Made by a program: the position numbers and the translations under genes. Positions 36,673 through 50,156 of a DNA stretch of 64,000 nucleotides are shown here, piece after piece (position 1 is the first letter of the stretch; every line of letters starts with the position of its first letter). The notes beneath the pieces are model-generated. The model was given only the letters and a program-made list of their open reading frames with translations, did no database searches and had not been told where the DNA came from. The stretch is from Tetrahymena elliotti 4EA (lineage: Eukaryota; Ciliophora; Oligohymenophorea; Hymenostomatida; Tetrahymenidae), in NCBI GenBank assembly GCA_000231825.2, contig JH720293.1, positions 1,984,001-2,048,000 of the forward strand. Direction: 5' to 3'.

Positions 36673-39600
36673 ATGACTAAAGAGTCAAGCAAAGAGTTTT
36701 ATAAATAAATTCTAGTTTAGTAAAGTATATCAAGCTCTATTAGATATTATCTTAGAAATGCATATTTAGAATTCAAAAGAAGAATGTGCTATTTTTGCTT
36801 AGCATTTTTCTCAGTCACAATTGTTGTTTCAGCTGCTGCTGTAGCCTAGAGTGTTATTGATAGAGCTCCCATTATTTTTCTCTCAGCAGCAGAATCAAAT
36901 CAAGGATAAAGCGATTTTGAAATTAAAGCCTCATCATAGATACTTAATCGTATGTATTTTTTCATTAAATAATTCATAATTAAGATGTATCAAAACTTTA
37001 GTAGAGCAAAAAAGCTTCAATCAAATAATATAAAGTTATTAAGAAATGATTTTTCACTTTTTAACCTTATGCTAATTAAATTTATTTACAGAATATTTAT
37101 TTTAAAAATTTAGCTGGCCCATTAGCACAAATAACTTTTTTAAATTTTACAAGAGTTAATGAAGTTCTAAAAGATTATAGAGCTAACTAAACATCTCCTA
37201 GATTTGTTATGAATGGAAATTTAGTTGCAGATTCTTCTTAAATATTATGCAGTATTGATACTAGTTCTATTTAGACTATATATGATGCAGCCTAGGATTG
37301 TAAGATGTAAAAAAAAGGAACTGTATATTTTATTGATTAGTAAAAGGAAATGGAAATAGGGTTAGGTACTAATTGGATAATAAATGATATGAAAGAAGGA
37401 GAAATTACTATCCACAAAAATCTTTAAATTTAAATGGGTAATATTTCTTTTAAAAAGAAAAAGATTTATTTTTAAGCAAATTAAATTATTTTATCTTAAA
37501 ATTATTTATATTTTATTTTATAGGATTGGAAATAGGTCAAACGATCTACTTCAAAACAAATGATTTCTAGTAGATCATCTATAATTTAGTTGAATAAATG
37601 TGTTCCCCAAAATTTGAATCTACTTATTGTTAAAATTTAAAATAAGAAATGAAAGATTAGAAAAAGGTACTTTAAATAAATTTCCTTTAAATTTGAATGT
37701 CCATTAATAGAATTGTTTTTTTTAGATCAAAAATATCCAAATCAATATAAAAAATCTCGATTATTTATGTATTTTAATTCCTCCAATAAATCAATTTTTG
37801 TGTAAATAAATTTTCATAAAATGCAATATGGGAGAATATTGGAAGTAATATTTATTTTAATTCATAAATATTTAACAAAAAATTATTTTTTACATTAAAT
37901 ACAACTCTCTATTAAAATTTAATTTATAATAAGGATTAATAAATAGACCATACATTTATTGTTGTTCCATTTAAAGTCGCTTATATTTTTTCAAGTGAAG
38001 GAGGAAAATTTGGAAGTGAAACATTGGACAATTTTCTTATTGCTGATTTCAAATACCTTCTCTCGTATATACCAAAATATGCAGCACCAAAAAGAGAATT
38101 TATGAAAAATTAAGGAAAACAATTTTATGATTTTGTTTTGAAATAAAAACCAGAATATTATACAACGATGGTAAATTAATATAATTTTTCATAACTTTTG
38201 TGAATAAAAATTTTTTTTAGATTAAAATGAATTTACCTGATAGAGATTCTGTTTATATAGATAGCAATTATGACAATATTTAATTTAAAGTAACTAAGTT
38301 TGCCTCAAATATTGTATACGATCTTGGTGTTTATCCTATCGACATGTATTGGCCTGTTTTAAATGAGTTAAATGGTACAAAATTTGCTGGAATGTTCTTG
38401 GGTATAGTCCTAAATTTAATAATATTTGTTTTGTTTATATTAAGTGTTATGCTGCTCTATAATTTACTACTTGTTTCTGTTGAAACAAAAACATACGAGC
38501 TTGGTGTTTTGAGAGTATTAGGTTTGAATAAAATTGGAGTAATTTAACTTATCATAATATAAAGTTTGTCCTTTGTATTACCTGCAGTGATCTTTGGCTT
38601 CATTTTATCAGTCCCATTATTAATGATAGTATCAGATAAGCTTGAAAGTGCTGTAGGAGCAGTGATAAGCTTCTATCCAACTAAAAATGCAATAACATTT
38701 GGAATGTGTTTAGGTAATATTTAACTTCCATATTTATTTTTGCTTAATCGAACACGAATAAATGTTTCCACATTTATTTGCTAGAATTTGGATAAATTAA
38801 CGAAAAAAAATTACTAGATATTTTATCTCATTTAAATTTAAAGAAAAAGTTTTACTTTAATCAAACATAAACTAAAATTTAATTTGCGTTAATTCAAAAA
38901 AAAATAAACAATCAAATTATTTCATTAAAAAAAATTAAATATTTTAAAATGAATTTTACTAAAATATTTTGAATGCTTTAATTTAACAAGATCAAAAATA
39001 AAATATTTTAATAAATGAGAGATAATATTTCAAAGGTTTTAATACAAAAATATTTATTTTTTAGAAATTAATTTAAAACTCTAGAAATTAAAAATGAAAT
39101 AGAGAAAATACTTTTTATTTTTTAAATTTCAAGAGAGTATTTTAGAAAATACCTACCATTATGAATAAGTTATATAAAAAACAATTAATAATTTAAATGG
39201 TTAAATTTGTTTTACATTTTTCTGATAAATTATCTTTTTAATTCAAATTATAGATTTTAAGTTATATTATATGATAAAACTGAAAATTAATATACTCATT
39301 TAATTATTTGAATTTCTATCAAAAGGTGTATTAATTCCACTTGTTTCTGCAATTGTTCCCATCAAGTAAGCTCTTTAATAGACACTAAGTATAGCTATTG
39401 ATCAATAGCGTTCAAAATCTCAAGCAGTTAAAATAGAGATTGATGTTGAAGGAAAATCATTCCCTTGGGGAGTTATTTCTTTTGCTTTGATTAGCTCTAT
39501 GTTTGGAGTTTCTATATACTATTTATTACCCCTAGCTCTTTTATCTTTTGATTTTGCCCTTTTAATAAATATATTTTTCTGGATTTTGATAGGCCTACTT

Positions 39601-41580
39601 ATTGGTTGTATCTTACTAGCTCTAAATGTTCAATATTTAATTGAGAGATTTGTTATTCATCTTTGCTTCTTCTGGGTCAAAAGTGCAATAAAGACTATTG
39701 TTATAAAAAATTTAGCTTCTCATCGCTTAAAAAACAGAAGAACTGCTATTATTTATGGTCTTAGTATAGCATTTGTTATTTTTGTTTGGACTGCCATGAC
39801 AGTATAAATAGAATCAGCTGATTTTGTTAAGAGATAATCTAAGGGAGCATATATGACTGTGTAGAATTAAAATAGTAACTATCTAAATGTGCCTGTGTTT
39901 GAAAAAATTATCAAAGAAAAACTGAGTGATTGTGTGATATCACATTCCTGGCAAACTGTAAATGTAAATAGATTTTTAAATGAAAAAGGTAAAATATAGC
40001 ATTTCATTAATATATTTAAGCTAAAAAATTTAAGAGTATAATTATTCTTATGGATAAATAATATTGGCTTAAAAGTTAAGTTCAACTGAGATTTATATAA
40101 TTTGATACTATTGAAAGAGAGATGGATAGATATTTTTGAAATTCTAACATTTCCACATTACTTAAACAAATTTTTTTAATAAAAAATTAAAGTTCAATAT
40201 GATTAAATATCAATACTCTAAGTATTTGATACAAACTAATTTATGATATTAACAAATTTTTAATCAAATTCAAATAAAATTTATCTTTTATTAGGTTATG
40301 AGAGAAGTTTTCTAACTCACTTTGGCAAAGTATATGAAGTCTACCCTTATTTAGTTGGTGTTTCACCAAACTTTTTGGATACCACATTTAGTGAAGAATT
40401 TGTAGAAACACTTGAATCATCTAATTCTGATTTAGATATTGTCAGAGAATTGTATACTCCAAGAGGTTCTTAATCCATGATATTAGGATAAACATATTAG
40501 AAAATTTTCTATAACAGTATAGATTACCAAAATCCCTTGCTCTATATTGCATACAATAAAACTGGTTCTATAGCTTTCCTAAGAAGGGTTTCAGCTATTT
40601 CAAAGTAGATGCCTGGTTTGACTTATAGTGGTCTACCATCTGTGAACAGATAAAATATAGCTATTTCCCTATCTTCTTATATGAATATAGTAGGAGATTT
40701 AATAGATGGCTCAAATGATATACCTATGTAAAAGATACTCTTTAAATTTCATGATTCTTGCAGATAAAAGCTTTATGAAACTTTGACTCAAGAAATTAAT
40801 ATGCAAAGTAAGCATGATATTTTTTTAATAATATGCTATTTACCCATACTTATTTTGAACAAAAAAATGACCAAATTTTAAAATATTTTTAATCAAAAAT
40901 TGATCGAAGTAAAATTATTTAAGTTTAATCTTTATTTACATCAGATTTTTACAGATTATGACTAGTGTAAAATTTACTGATTAAGTATTAAAAATGAGTT
41001 TTTTGTGGATATTTTATTTATTTTTCTTTTAAGATTAATTAAATTTTTACATGCTTTTTAACTAAAAGATAATATCTTAATTAAATTTTAACTTAATAAC
41101 TTATAATTAGGGCTTGAAGCTAGTGTATGGGATTACAATGATACTTTATCAACTACTGAACAACAAAAAAAACTAATTAACATTATTTTTACTGTTATTT
41201 GTGTTATTGTTATGATACTTTCCTTTTTCTCTCTTGTTTCTTCAATGACAGCCAACATTCTTGAACAAACCAAAGAAATAGCTGTATTGAGAGCTGTTGG
41301 AATAACCACTTTAAGAATGAAGACTATATACTTTTTTGAAGCCTTTACTCTAGTATTTAGTAGCTGTATTATAGGAACTGTTGTAGGTACTGCCATAGGA
41401 TTTACTATGAGTATATAAAGAGCTCTTTTTACTGATCTCCCAATTTAATTTGTATTCCCATATATGATGCTAGCCGTTATGTCTCTAGCATCATTTGTTT
41501 GTGCATTTTTTTCTACAATTTTACCAACTACAAGAATATTAAGAAGTTAAATAGCCTAAATTATAAGATTTGCTTACTGA
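36673..41580 (+). CDS. Large FtsX-like permease family membrane protein
   Basis: This protein has the layout of MacB/LolC-type permeases: an N-terminal membrane anchor, a large extracytoplasmic domain, and two FtsX blocks. The anchor follows FKRRMCYFCLAFFS and includes VTIVVSAAAVAQSV. The first FtsX block contains LLLVSVETKTYELGVLRVLG. The second contains ILEQTKEIAVLRAVGITTLR and YFFEAFTLVFSSCIIGTVVG. The paired E-L-G/A-VLR-x-G sequences are the family hallmark. The protein also has a middle set of helices around IINIFFWILIGLLIGCILLAL-like sequence at 39540-39640. Bacterial relatives couple to an ABC ATPase, but no ATPase lies nearby and the eukaryotic partner is unknown. The gene has several introns, including an unusually long one of 612 bases at 38714-39325. 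It ends RSQIAQIIRFAY and TGA. Confidence 0.82.
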
Positions 41581-43109
41581 TGAAATATTTAGTAATTTTT
41601 AACCTCAAAAAAGAAAAATGTATTTAAGGAAATGACTATTTAAATATCTATAATAATTAGTTTAATTAAAAGTAATTTATGTTACATCATTTAAGAAAAG
41701 AATATTTTCTATCAATCAAAATATTTTTTCCCTTAATTTATCATATTTTATTATTATTATATTTATCACTTTTAAATTTTTAAAATTTTGTTCTTTTTAT
41801 TATGTTTTCAAATTTACTTTAAGGAGGATATTTATTAATAATTTTACAGCTAAATACTATTAAATATCATTTAAATTTAGAAACTTTACTAATTTAATAA
41901 TAAATTTTCGTTTAAGACCTTACTAAGTAAACAAAAATAAAATATTTGGATTGAGTTTAGATCAAGTTAAAATTTATTTGAATGTAATAGAATATTATTA
42001 TATTATTCTATCTACAATTTAATAATTAAATATTCTTTATTGAGAGAAAGATGTATTTTTTGGATGAATTTTATTAGGAATCAAAAATATGTTTAAGTAA
42101 ACTATAAATATTAAAATTAAGTAACAGCAAATACTTATTTGAGTAAATTTACAGGATATTAATATTTTACTTTTTTCTAAGAACGTAAAAAATTAACTGG
42201 AGTTAATAAATTTAAATGGTGTAAATAAATAGAATCATTGATAATTTAAATGAAAAACATAATGAATTGATATATATTAAATAAGCAAATAATTCCATTT
42301 AAAGGGAATTCAAATGCAAACATTCAGTAAAATCAGTAAATATTTTTTGAAAGTTCTACAAAAATAATATAAAATTAATGATGACTTCTTTAATTTCTTC
42401 CTGTTTAATTTAATTTCACAAATTCTTTACAAAATCTGAAGTTTTTTGATAATTAATTAACATCATGAAAAAACGCCTGAAAAAATAAATATCTGTAAGA
42501 AATAATGATTGCTTTAAAAATTTAAAGTTAATAATCAAACAGAATTCGCTAATAGCTAATACTTTACCTTTCTATCACATTTTGTATTAAATGGTTTTTT
42601 CTAAAAAATTAATCTGGGATTTTTAATTAGTAGGTCTCTAAATTTTAACTTGTTATCATATTTTCAAAGAAAAAAGTATTATTTGTTATTCTATCACAAA
42701 AAGAACTAATTTATTTTTAGAAATAAATATCCAATTTTGTTATTTATTTTTTTAAAAACGACTTAGGTAATGTGTTTATTGTTTTCGAGATATTCAATTA
42801 TATACAAAATTAATTGTAAGTTCTTTTAAAGAGAATATTTTATACTAAATAATACCACATTTAATTGAGTACTTCATTTTTCAGTTATTCGGTTTTAATT
42901 TTGATCTAGAATAATTACATTTAGATTAATTTCACACCTTTCAATTATTAGTCTGTTATTTAACTTTATTACAATTGGATATTATTTTCTTCTAGCTTAT
43001 AATTAATTAAAAACAAAAAAACTTAAAATTTTTTAATTTTTAATAAAACTAAATACTGTCTATTACGAAATCAATACTAATAAAGCAGACATTTAACTTT
43101 TAATTATAA
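41581..43109. other. 1.5 kb AT-rich spacer
   Basis: The sequence between two plus-strand genes is AT-rich throughout, with no repeat, RNA gene or coding signal that I can see. Confidence 0.5.
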
Positions 43110-43787
43110 ATGGCTTATCCGAGAAAGAAACTAAAAGTCAATCGTCTTTTCTTTGAAGACTAGACTTCATACCCATCTATTTAGCTTCATCACAGCTAAA
43201 TTCAACACTTATAAAGTGATTCAAACTCTAATACATCTTCTCCAATTCATGTCAAAGACTCTAATTAATCTAAAGAAGACTCGTTCATCACCGATAATTA
43301 TTTTATCTAATAAACTAATAACTAAAATGTTTTGATATCTGAGCAATTTATTTTGGATGAATCTAATGACGTTGAGATGAGAATAAATGAATGGTTAGAT
43401 AAAAATAATGTTAAAATGGTGAGCCCTGAAGATATAATCCATGATTTCTACCAAAAAATAAAAATCTAAACTCTTTAAAAAATGGAAATAGAGCTTAAAG
43501 AATTTTAATACAGAGAAGAATAGAGTTAAAATAGCTCAAGTGAGTTAGACTTTGAAAACCTAGACTATTCTCATAATAAAAAAATAAATAAATAAAAAAA
43601 CTTATAAATGTTTAGTGATAAAGAAAATAATCGAGTAGACTTATCAATAAGATCTATTAAATAAGATAGATAAATTAAGAGATTTCATTAGAATTTAACT
43701 TTAACCTCCAATTTGCTTCAAAGAAGAATAAATCAAGGACTTGTTACATAAATTTCTGGAATAGATTACAATAATTACGTTTGCTGA
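43110..43787 (+). CDS. Unknown protein of 225 residues, single exon
   Basis: An unbroken 226-codon frame runs from ATG 43110-43112 to TGA 43785-43787. It begins MAYPRKKLKVNRLFFEDQ, has a Ser/Gln/Asn-rich stretch, then a helical acidic region (NDVEMRINEWLDKNNVKM, then DIIHDFYQKIKIQTLQKME). It ends with a basic part (SIRSIKQDRQIKRFHQNL). G+C rises compared with the flanks. There is no signal peptide or membrane segment. The basic N-terminus (PRKKLK) could be a nuclear-localisation signal, but this is only suggestive. No family is recognised. Confidence 0.7.
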
Positions 43788-45014
43788 ATCTTAAAAATAT
43801 TTAATACATTGATTAATAAATTATTCTTTCTAATAGCCAATCTTATTAAAAAACTTATCTCACCTAATCCATTAAATGCTATAGCACTCTCTCATCTGTA
43901 TAAATCCACTCATTTCAACTAATAAATATATTTAAACAACAAACTAATACATTAAATATCTAAATTAAAAAATTATTTTAAATCTATTAAACCTTCTGTG
44001 TACAAATACTCTCTTCATTCATTTTTAGTTAGTTAATTCTGTTAAGTCTTTCTTTTTAATCTTACATTAAATTTGAAACTAAATCAGAAATTTTAATTTT
44101 TAAATTCATTCAATAAATTTCCTATTACTTCAATTTGGTTGATCTTTCATCTATACAATTTACAATTTTTGTTCCCCAACAACCTTAAAAAAAATCAGTA
44201 GAGGGATTTGAAAATTTTCTATTTTAATTCACATTAATTTAAAAACCTTAAGCTCTTAATAAAAACTAGGATCAGTGGTTAAAATTTAAAAATTGATTAA
44301 AAAAAAATTCAAAAATTATCATCATAAAAGATTAATTGTATTCTAACTAAAGATTTAAAGCATATCAACTTAAAAACTAGAACTCAAACTATTTTTTAGA
44401 TTATTTTCTTACTTCTATGAAATGGAGTTAAAAAATACCTTAGATTTCTTGATTCAAAGATATTTTTAAACAAAAAAGTGGATCAATTAAATATGCAAGC
44501 TTTTTTAAATCATTAAATTTTCAAAGCATGTCTATATATTTTGTTAAATTTTCATTATCAATATAATATTCACTTCATAACATTATTTCAATTGAAGTTT
44601 TTCAATTAAATTTATATGTTAGTTTAATGACGATATTCATTATCCTGAAGATAAAAAATGCTGATCTTTTATATTTTTTTCAAATATTTTTTCACCTTAT
44701 CATCATGCTTAGTTTGATTTTAGAATATTTAAGAAAATAAATTAATATTTTGGTGATGAATCAATTATTAGAGTTAATTAATTGAAAATAAATAACTAAA
44801 AATTCACTATAAAATTTTTATAAAATATAATTTGGAGAATAGTAGGTTGCTTTGCTTAAGTTAGTACCATCTACAAATAAAAGATAGTGAATAAACGCTT
44901 TTATATAAAAATAAGTAAGCCTTTAAGAATTTTACAAATATAATCAATAGTTTAGAATAGTTCAGTCATATAAAACAAAAAATTTTATCTTGATTGAAGA
45001 GTAAATAATAAGAT
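43788..45014. other. Spacer upstream of the giant single-exon gene
   Basis: This 1.2 kb spacer is AT-rich and richer in C on the plus strand than its neighbours (43800-44200). I see no frame supported by splice signals. Confidence 0.45.
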
Positions 45015-48000
45015 ATGGATTTTAATGATTTTGTGGATGATCAATCCACCAGTGAGTTCAACGATTAGAGTCAAGAAATGTTATTTTGTTAAAATGAGGA
45101 GATTATCAAAGTAATGAAACAAATTTCAATTCTACCAAATTGTAGTGAAAGAATCCTACTACAATTAATAGAAGAGTGCTTATTAATAAAATAAACAAAT
45201 TAATCTCTAAAGAGAGAAACGAGCAATTTTGATTTAATAAAAGAAAATTAATTGTTGAACATAATTACACAATTAAAGAGTTAGCTATCAATAGATTTTT
45301 AGAATGACTTAGATTTTAGAATATTTATTGAAAATTTGACAATATTCATAAAGACTTAAAATTTGTAAGGAGTTTTACTTTATTGTGAAAAATTGCTAAA
45401 AAAGTTAAAACCTATTGACTTAATACTACTAAAAAAGATAGCTTTAGAATAATAAGATAATTTAAATTTATTTTAAGGATAAGATCTAATCATATTTGTA
45501 AGCTAAAAAAGTAAGTGGACTCCTGAAGGAGATTTAAAAAAACAATTTTAACATAAATAGAACTTAGACATTTATAAACAAAGCAATTTTGAAGCTAAAT
45601 AAATACAATTTCAATAGATAGGAGATCTACGCTAAAATCCAATTACTTTAATCCATCTACCAGATTTGCAAAATGAGAATGGAGATGAAAATGAAGCTAT
45701 TTGCTTTATTGAATTTAATTAATTAATTGGTCAGTGTAAAAATATTAGACCTTTTATTTTATTCAGCTATGAAAAAAATTAAGAAAGTGGGGACCAAATA
45801 GCTTAGATCTTTAATTAGTTATCTAAATTTATTGATTAAATTGAAGATTAGATAAGTGCCTTTTCTTATTTATTTATCAGTTTTCCAAATGATGTTGATA
45901 TTAATGAATATTTGAAACAAATTTAAAAAAATATCTCATTGAGGAAAAATGAAAAAGATATTTAAAATATCCTTTGTATTTTAGATGATATGATAGAAAA
46001 AACAAAGAGTGATGAATTAAGACTTAATTCTTTAGATGATATTTCAGAAAATTTCTTAAAAAAATTACTTAAAAAACCAAATTTTGAGAAAAATTAAAGG
46101 TTTTTTTAATTTAATTTATCTTAGTCATTAAAAAATGATATTATTGAGTAAGTGAAACTCCATAAATAATACATTATTTCAGCAATCAAAAGGAATGATT
46201 ACAAATCTATTGGACTTAAGCTGGATGAACTTAAATTTTTAGTGTAGAGCTAACTAACGCATTTCTTATAGTAATAACCTTATGAAGAATGCATTTTGTT
46301 TCTTATGAATAATTTAACTGAAAATTACACCAAAATAAGTAAACATTTTAATGATACCTTTTAAAATTAAGAAAAATTGTCTCATTAAGATTTATTAGAA
46401 TACAAATAACTTATAGTATTCTTTTAAGAAATAAATTATTTAAGGCAAGAACATTTCAATGAATTTTTTATTCAAGAAAGTTAAGTTATTAAAGACTTTA
46501 AAGAGGCTTTTTAAAATATCTAAATTGATCTGAGTTTTGAAAGTATATCAAGTCAATAAACTCTAAACTCAACACTTAACATCACTTTGATTTCAAGAGA
46601 GTTTCCTGAAAATAAAAATAAAGTTAATTATTTGATTGAATAGGTGAATGAAAAAATTGAAACTTTAGTTCGCAATAGCTTCAAATTAATAAAAAGCAAT
46701 AACCTTGAAGAAATAATATAGCAATTCTAATAAATAAAAGCATTCTCAGAATATAAAAAGAATTATCTAGATGAGAAATATGATTTAAAAGAGTATTAAG
46801 ACACTTTGTAGATCTTTAAGGACTATTTATAGGATATTTTTAAATAAAATAGTTTTCAATATATAATCTTTAATCTAGAATAAAATAATTATGAGGATTT
46901 ATCTAAAATGTTTTCCTTATTAGATTAATTAGAAAAGTCTGATCAACTTAAAATCTTTGTTAATTCTGATTTTATTTGCAGTTTAAGAGAAATTCTATCA
47001 TCGAAGTGTAAGGATCTAGTAGATAAAAATATTGAAAAGATAAATGAAATTTTGATTTATTATCACGAAAGCTATTTTTTGGAAATATAATAGTATGTTG
47101 ATTAGGTATTTAATATTTTAAAAATTAGTGGATAAGAACAAATTAAAACCTAAATTTGTAAGAGTTCTTTGGAAAAAATAGTTTAAAAAATGAGATAATT
47201 AAAGCAAAAGGTATTAGAATTTGTTCATTAGCAAGAATAAAAATAGTAGATAATCAATGATTTCACAACAATTATGAATATTTTAAAAGATATAAAAGAA
47301 GCTGAGTGGATAGATGAATATTTCAAAGTGAAAGAATATAATAATTTGATTAAAGAACTTTCAGGAAGATTTGAGAATTATTCTCTTCAAATCTTGAAAA
47401 AAATAGAAGAATTAGATTTAGAAATCAAAAACTTATAAAATTTTAAAACTGCTTAAGTTTTTATTAAGTAACTTAATTAAATGATTGCAATCGAATTTAT
47501 TGATGATAAACTTAAAGAGAACAGAGTGTAAACATAAAAAAAATTTGAGAAAGCTATTGAAGAAATTCTTATTTAACAAATAGAATAATATTTAAAATAA
47601 TAAAAAACTTATGATAGAAATGAAGATCAGCCAGCTTTAGAAGAAAGTAACACTTTTGAATAAAATTTTGATCATAAACTTGTTGAAAGATCCATAGAAT
47701 TTGTGGCATTCTGTTTAAAAGAAAACTACTTTCAAGAAAAAGCAACTTAGCTATAATTAGAATTAAAAAATTACACAAAAAAATATGGAAATGATTTAAA
47801 TCAGCAAATAGAGAACACTATTAAGAAGCTTAAAGCTGCAAAAGCTGATAATTTTTCAGAGATAAAAAACCATTTTTCGAAATTGCTCAAAATGATAAAA
47901 AATTTATGTGAACTAAAATAGTACCCAAATATATTTAAATATACCTAAGGAGAAAAAAGAATCAAAACGTTTGAGGATGATCTAAAATTTTTTTGTTTTG

Positions 48001-49052
48001 AGTTAAATACTTATGAAATTAATCCTTTTACAGTTGATATAGAAGAAGTTAAACTTAAAATTACCTTGTTAAAGCATTTAGAATTGTTTGATTTTTTTAC
48101 AAAAGAAAAAAACCTTTAAGATAAATACTTATAGCTTTAAAAAATATTAATTGAGAGATAAAAATAAGATAGAGATAATATTATTTCGTTGATAGAAAAA
48201 CAAAAATTTGAAACAACTTCTAGAGAATTAAAAAATAATTCATTTGATCAACATTTTTTAAGATAAGTAAAATGCAAATTATAGGAGTAAATAAATAATT
48301 TAATTAATAATACTTTATGTTAAGCAATAACATTAAGTCATCTGTTGGAAAAAAATGTAATCATTTAAATAGCAGATAATATTAAATAAATTAGATTAGC
48401 ATTAAAAACTATTACTCAAGATAATCTAATAGATAAATAGGAACTTACTGAAGTAGAAAGTTAATAAATTAAAATAAAGAAAATTTATAATGATAAAATA
48501 AATAATTTTATCTAAAGTATAAAGGCAAACATTTATACTTATGACTTTTATGAAGCTGAAAATAAAATAGAGTACATTTAAGAAATAAATTAAATCTTAT
48601 AAATGGTTGATGAGCACTCTGAAATAAAGGAATAGATATTATCTTTTGAAAAAAGTATCTAATTAAGTATTGATAATATTTTAAATTCATACAATACTCA
48701 TGATTATAACTTTTATCTACATCCCCCAAAAACCATTCAACAGAAACTATCAAAAGCATTATAAAAAAATTCTAAATATACTGAACTTTATAATAAATTC
48801 ATGAAAATAGTTTTAGAAATGTTTCAAAAAGCTATAGGAGAATTATAAGATAAAAAGATATAAGATAAAATATCAAGCATCTAAAAATTGACACTCATTT
48901 ATAACACTGCTCCAGATGATTTAAAAATAAAATTTTAATTTGAATTATCAAAACTTAATATCGATTTGGATATTAATCAATAAAATTCACTTCATTTAGG
49001 AAACTCTAAATTTAATTTAGGGTAGTTTTTGTATGAAAAAACTTCACTATGA
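45015..49052 (+). CDS. Giant single-exon protein (1345 residues), probable pseudo-GTPase with long helical C-terminus
   Basis: One frame of 1346 codons without TGA runs from 45015 to 49052, far beyond chance. The first 300 residues show the order of strands of a P-loop GTPase seen in large ciliate G-domain proteins. GQDLIIFVSQKSKWTPEGD (155-173) sits where strand 1 and the P-loop should be. LIHLPDLQNENGDENE (around Asp217) sits at the G3 switch. RPFILFSYE (ending at 253) and SYLFISFPND (from about 284) are the later strands. The P-loop has no GxxxxGK[ST], so nucleotide binding is probably lost. The remaining 1000 residues are Glu/Lys/Asn/Ile-rich helices, like stalk or coiled-coil parts of dynamin-like or interferon-GTPase proteins. 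The family link rests on remembered pattern, not on a search. Function is unknown. Confidence 0.8.
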
Positions 49053-50156
49053 CTTCAAAAAAATTTTAATTTAACTCTTAGATTGCAAAAAAAATATTTT
49101 TAAATTTTAATAATAAAAAAATATAATTTTCTTTAGTGTAAGCCGAGTTAAAAAATTGACACTGATTATATAAAATTAAAATAACAAAATGTTGAATTAA
49201 AAATAAAAAATAATATATTATATAAAAATACACAAAGTAAAAAAATTTATTTTGAGTAATATTTGATTATAAATGTTCTAATTCAAGTAATTATCTTTGA
49301 TTGTTTAAATCGAATTTTAAAAAAAAGAGTTGCTTACTTAATTTAATGTGAATTATTGTAGGAAAGCAATATCTTTTATTTTTTTTAGAATTTCTAAATT
49401 TATTTATCAATAATTTATTAACAACTCAAAATTGAAAGAACCATTAATAATTTTCTGTTGATTATCTCAAAAAATTTATTGAAATGTATTATTTATTATA
49501 AATTAAAAGGAACTAAGTAAGTAAAAAAAATTTTTTAAATTTTGTGATATTATTAAATTTTTGTGTCTTGTTAACTTTTTTCATAAAGGATTTATTTTTT
49601 TTAGATAAAATGAAAAATCTATTATTTTAAAAAGAAAATATAATTACTTACTTGCTTATGTTTATTAGAGCAAATTAAGATTTTTTTCTTTAACTTTTTT
49701 TATGGTATGAATTGTTGAATTTTTAAATTTAATTAAAAAAGGTATTTTGAAAAGTAAGCATATGTAATTGGTTTACTCTTAAAAATTACTGATTAAAACT
49801 GTATGAACTAAAAATAAACATTTTAGTGAGTTGAAAAATAATTAATTTATTAGAATATTTTAAAATGGATTTCTAACAGGATTTCATTAATAATTTGATT
49901 ATTTTAAGTGCATTTACTTAATATTAGATGAAGGATTTAAGATAAGTTTGAATGAGAATCTGATTAGAATGAGGTGATAAGGTAGCTGATAAATGATGAT
50001 TCCTCATCAAAATGTGAGAAAATAAGATAATTAATATTATAAAGATACATTTATTGCATTATACATAATTTTTTGATAAGGAATAAAAGTATTATTAATT
50101 TTCATTTATTTTTGAATAAATAATAAATATAAATAAATAGAATAAACTCATTTAGG
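49053..50156. other. Spacer upstream of WASHC4
   Basis: Most is AT-rich noncoding sequence. From ATG 49865 a short frame (MDFQQDFINNLII and on) runs 28 codons to TGA. The sequence to 50050 is richer in G than its surroundings. A tttag directly before the WASHC4 start (50151-50155) could be a splice acceptor from an upstream leader exon. Confidence 0.4.

Noticed and set aside
39879..40085. Minus-strand ORF starting MNLTFKPILF
   Set aside because: It is antisense to an exon and intron of the FtsX-like gene.
41133..41396. Minus-strand ORF starting MAVPTTVPII
   Set aside because: It is antisense to the second FtsX block of the permease-like protein.
47569..48759. Minus-strand ORFs starting MCNFLILIIA and MLLIVSVEWF
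   Set aside because: They are antisense to the 1345-residue single-exon gene.
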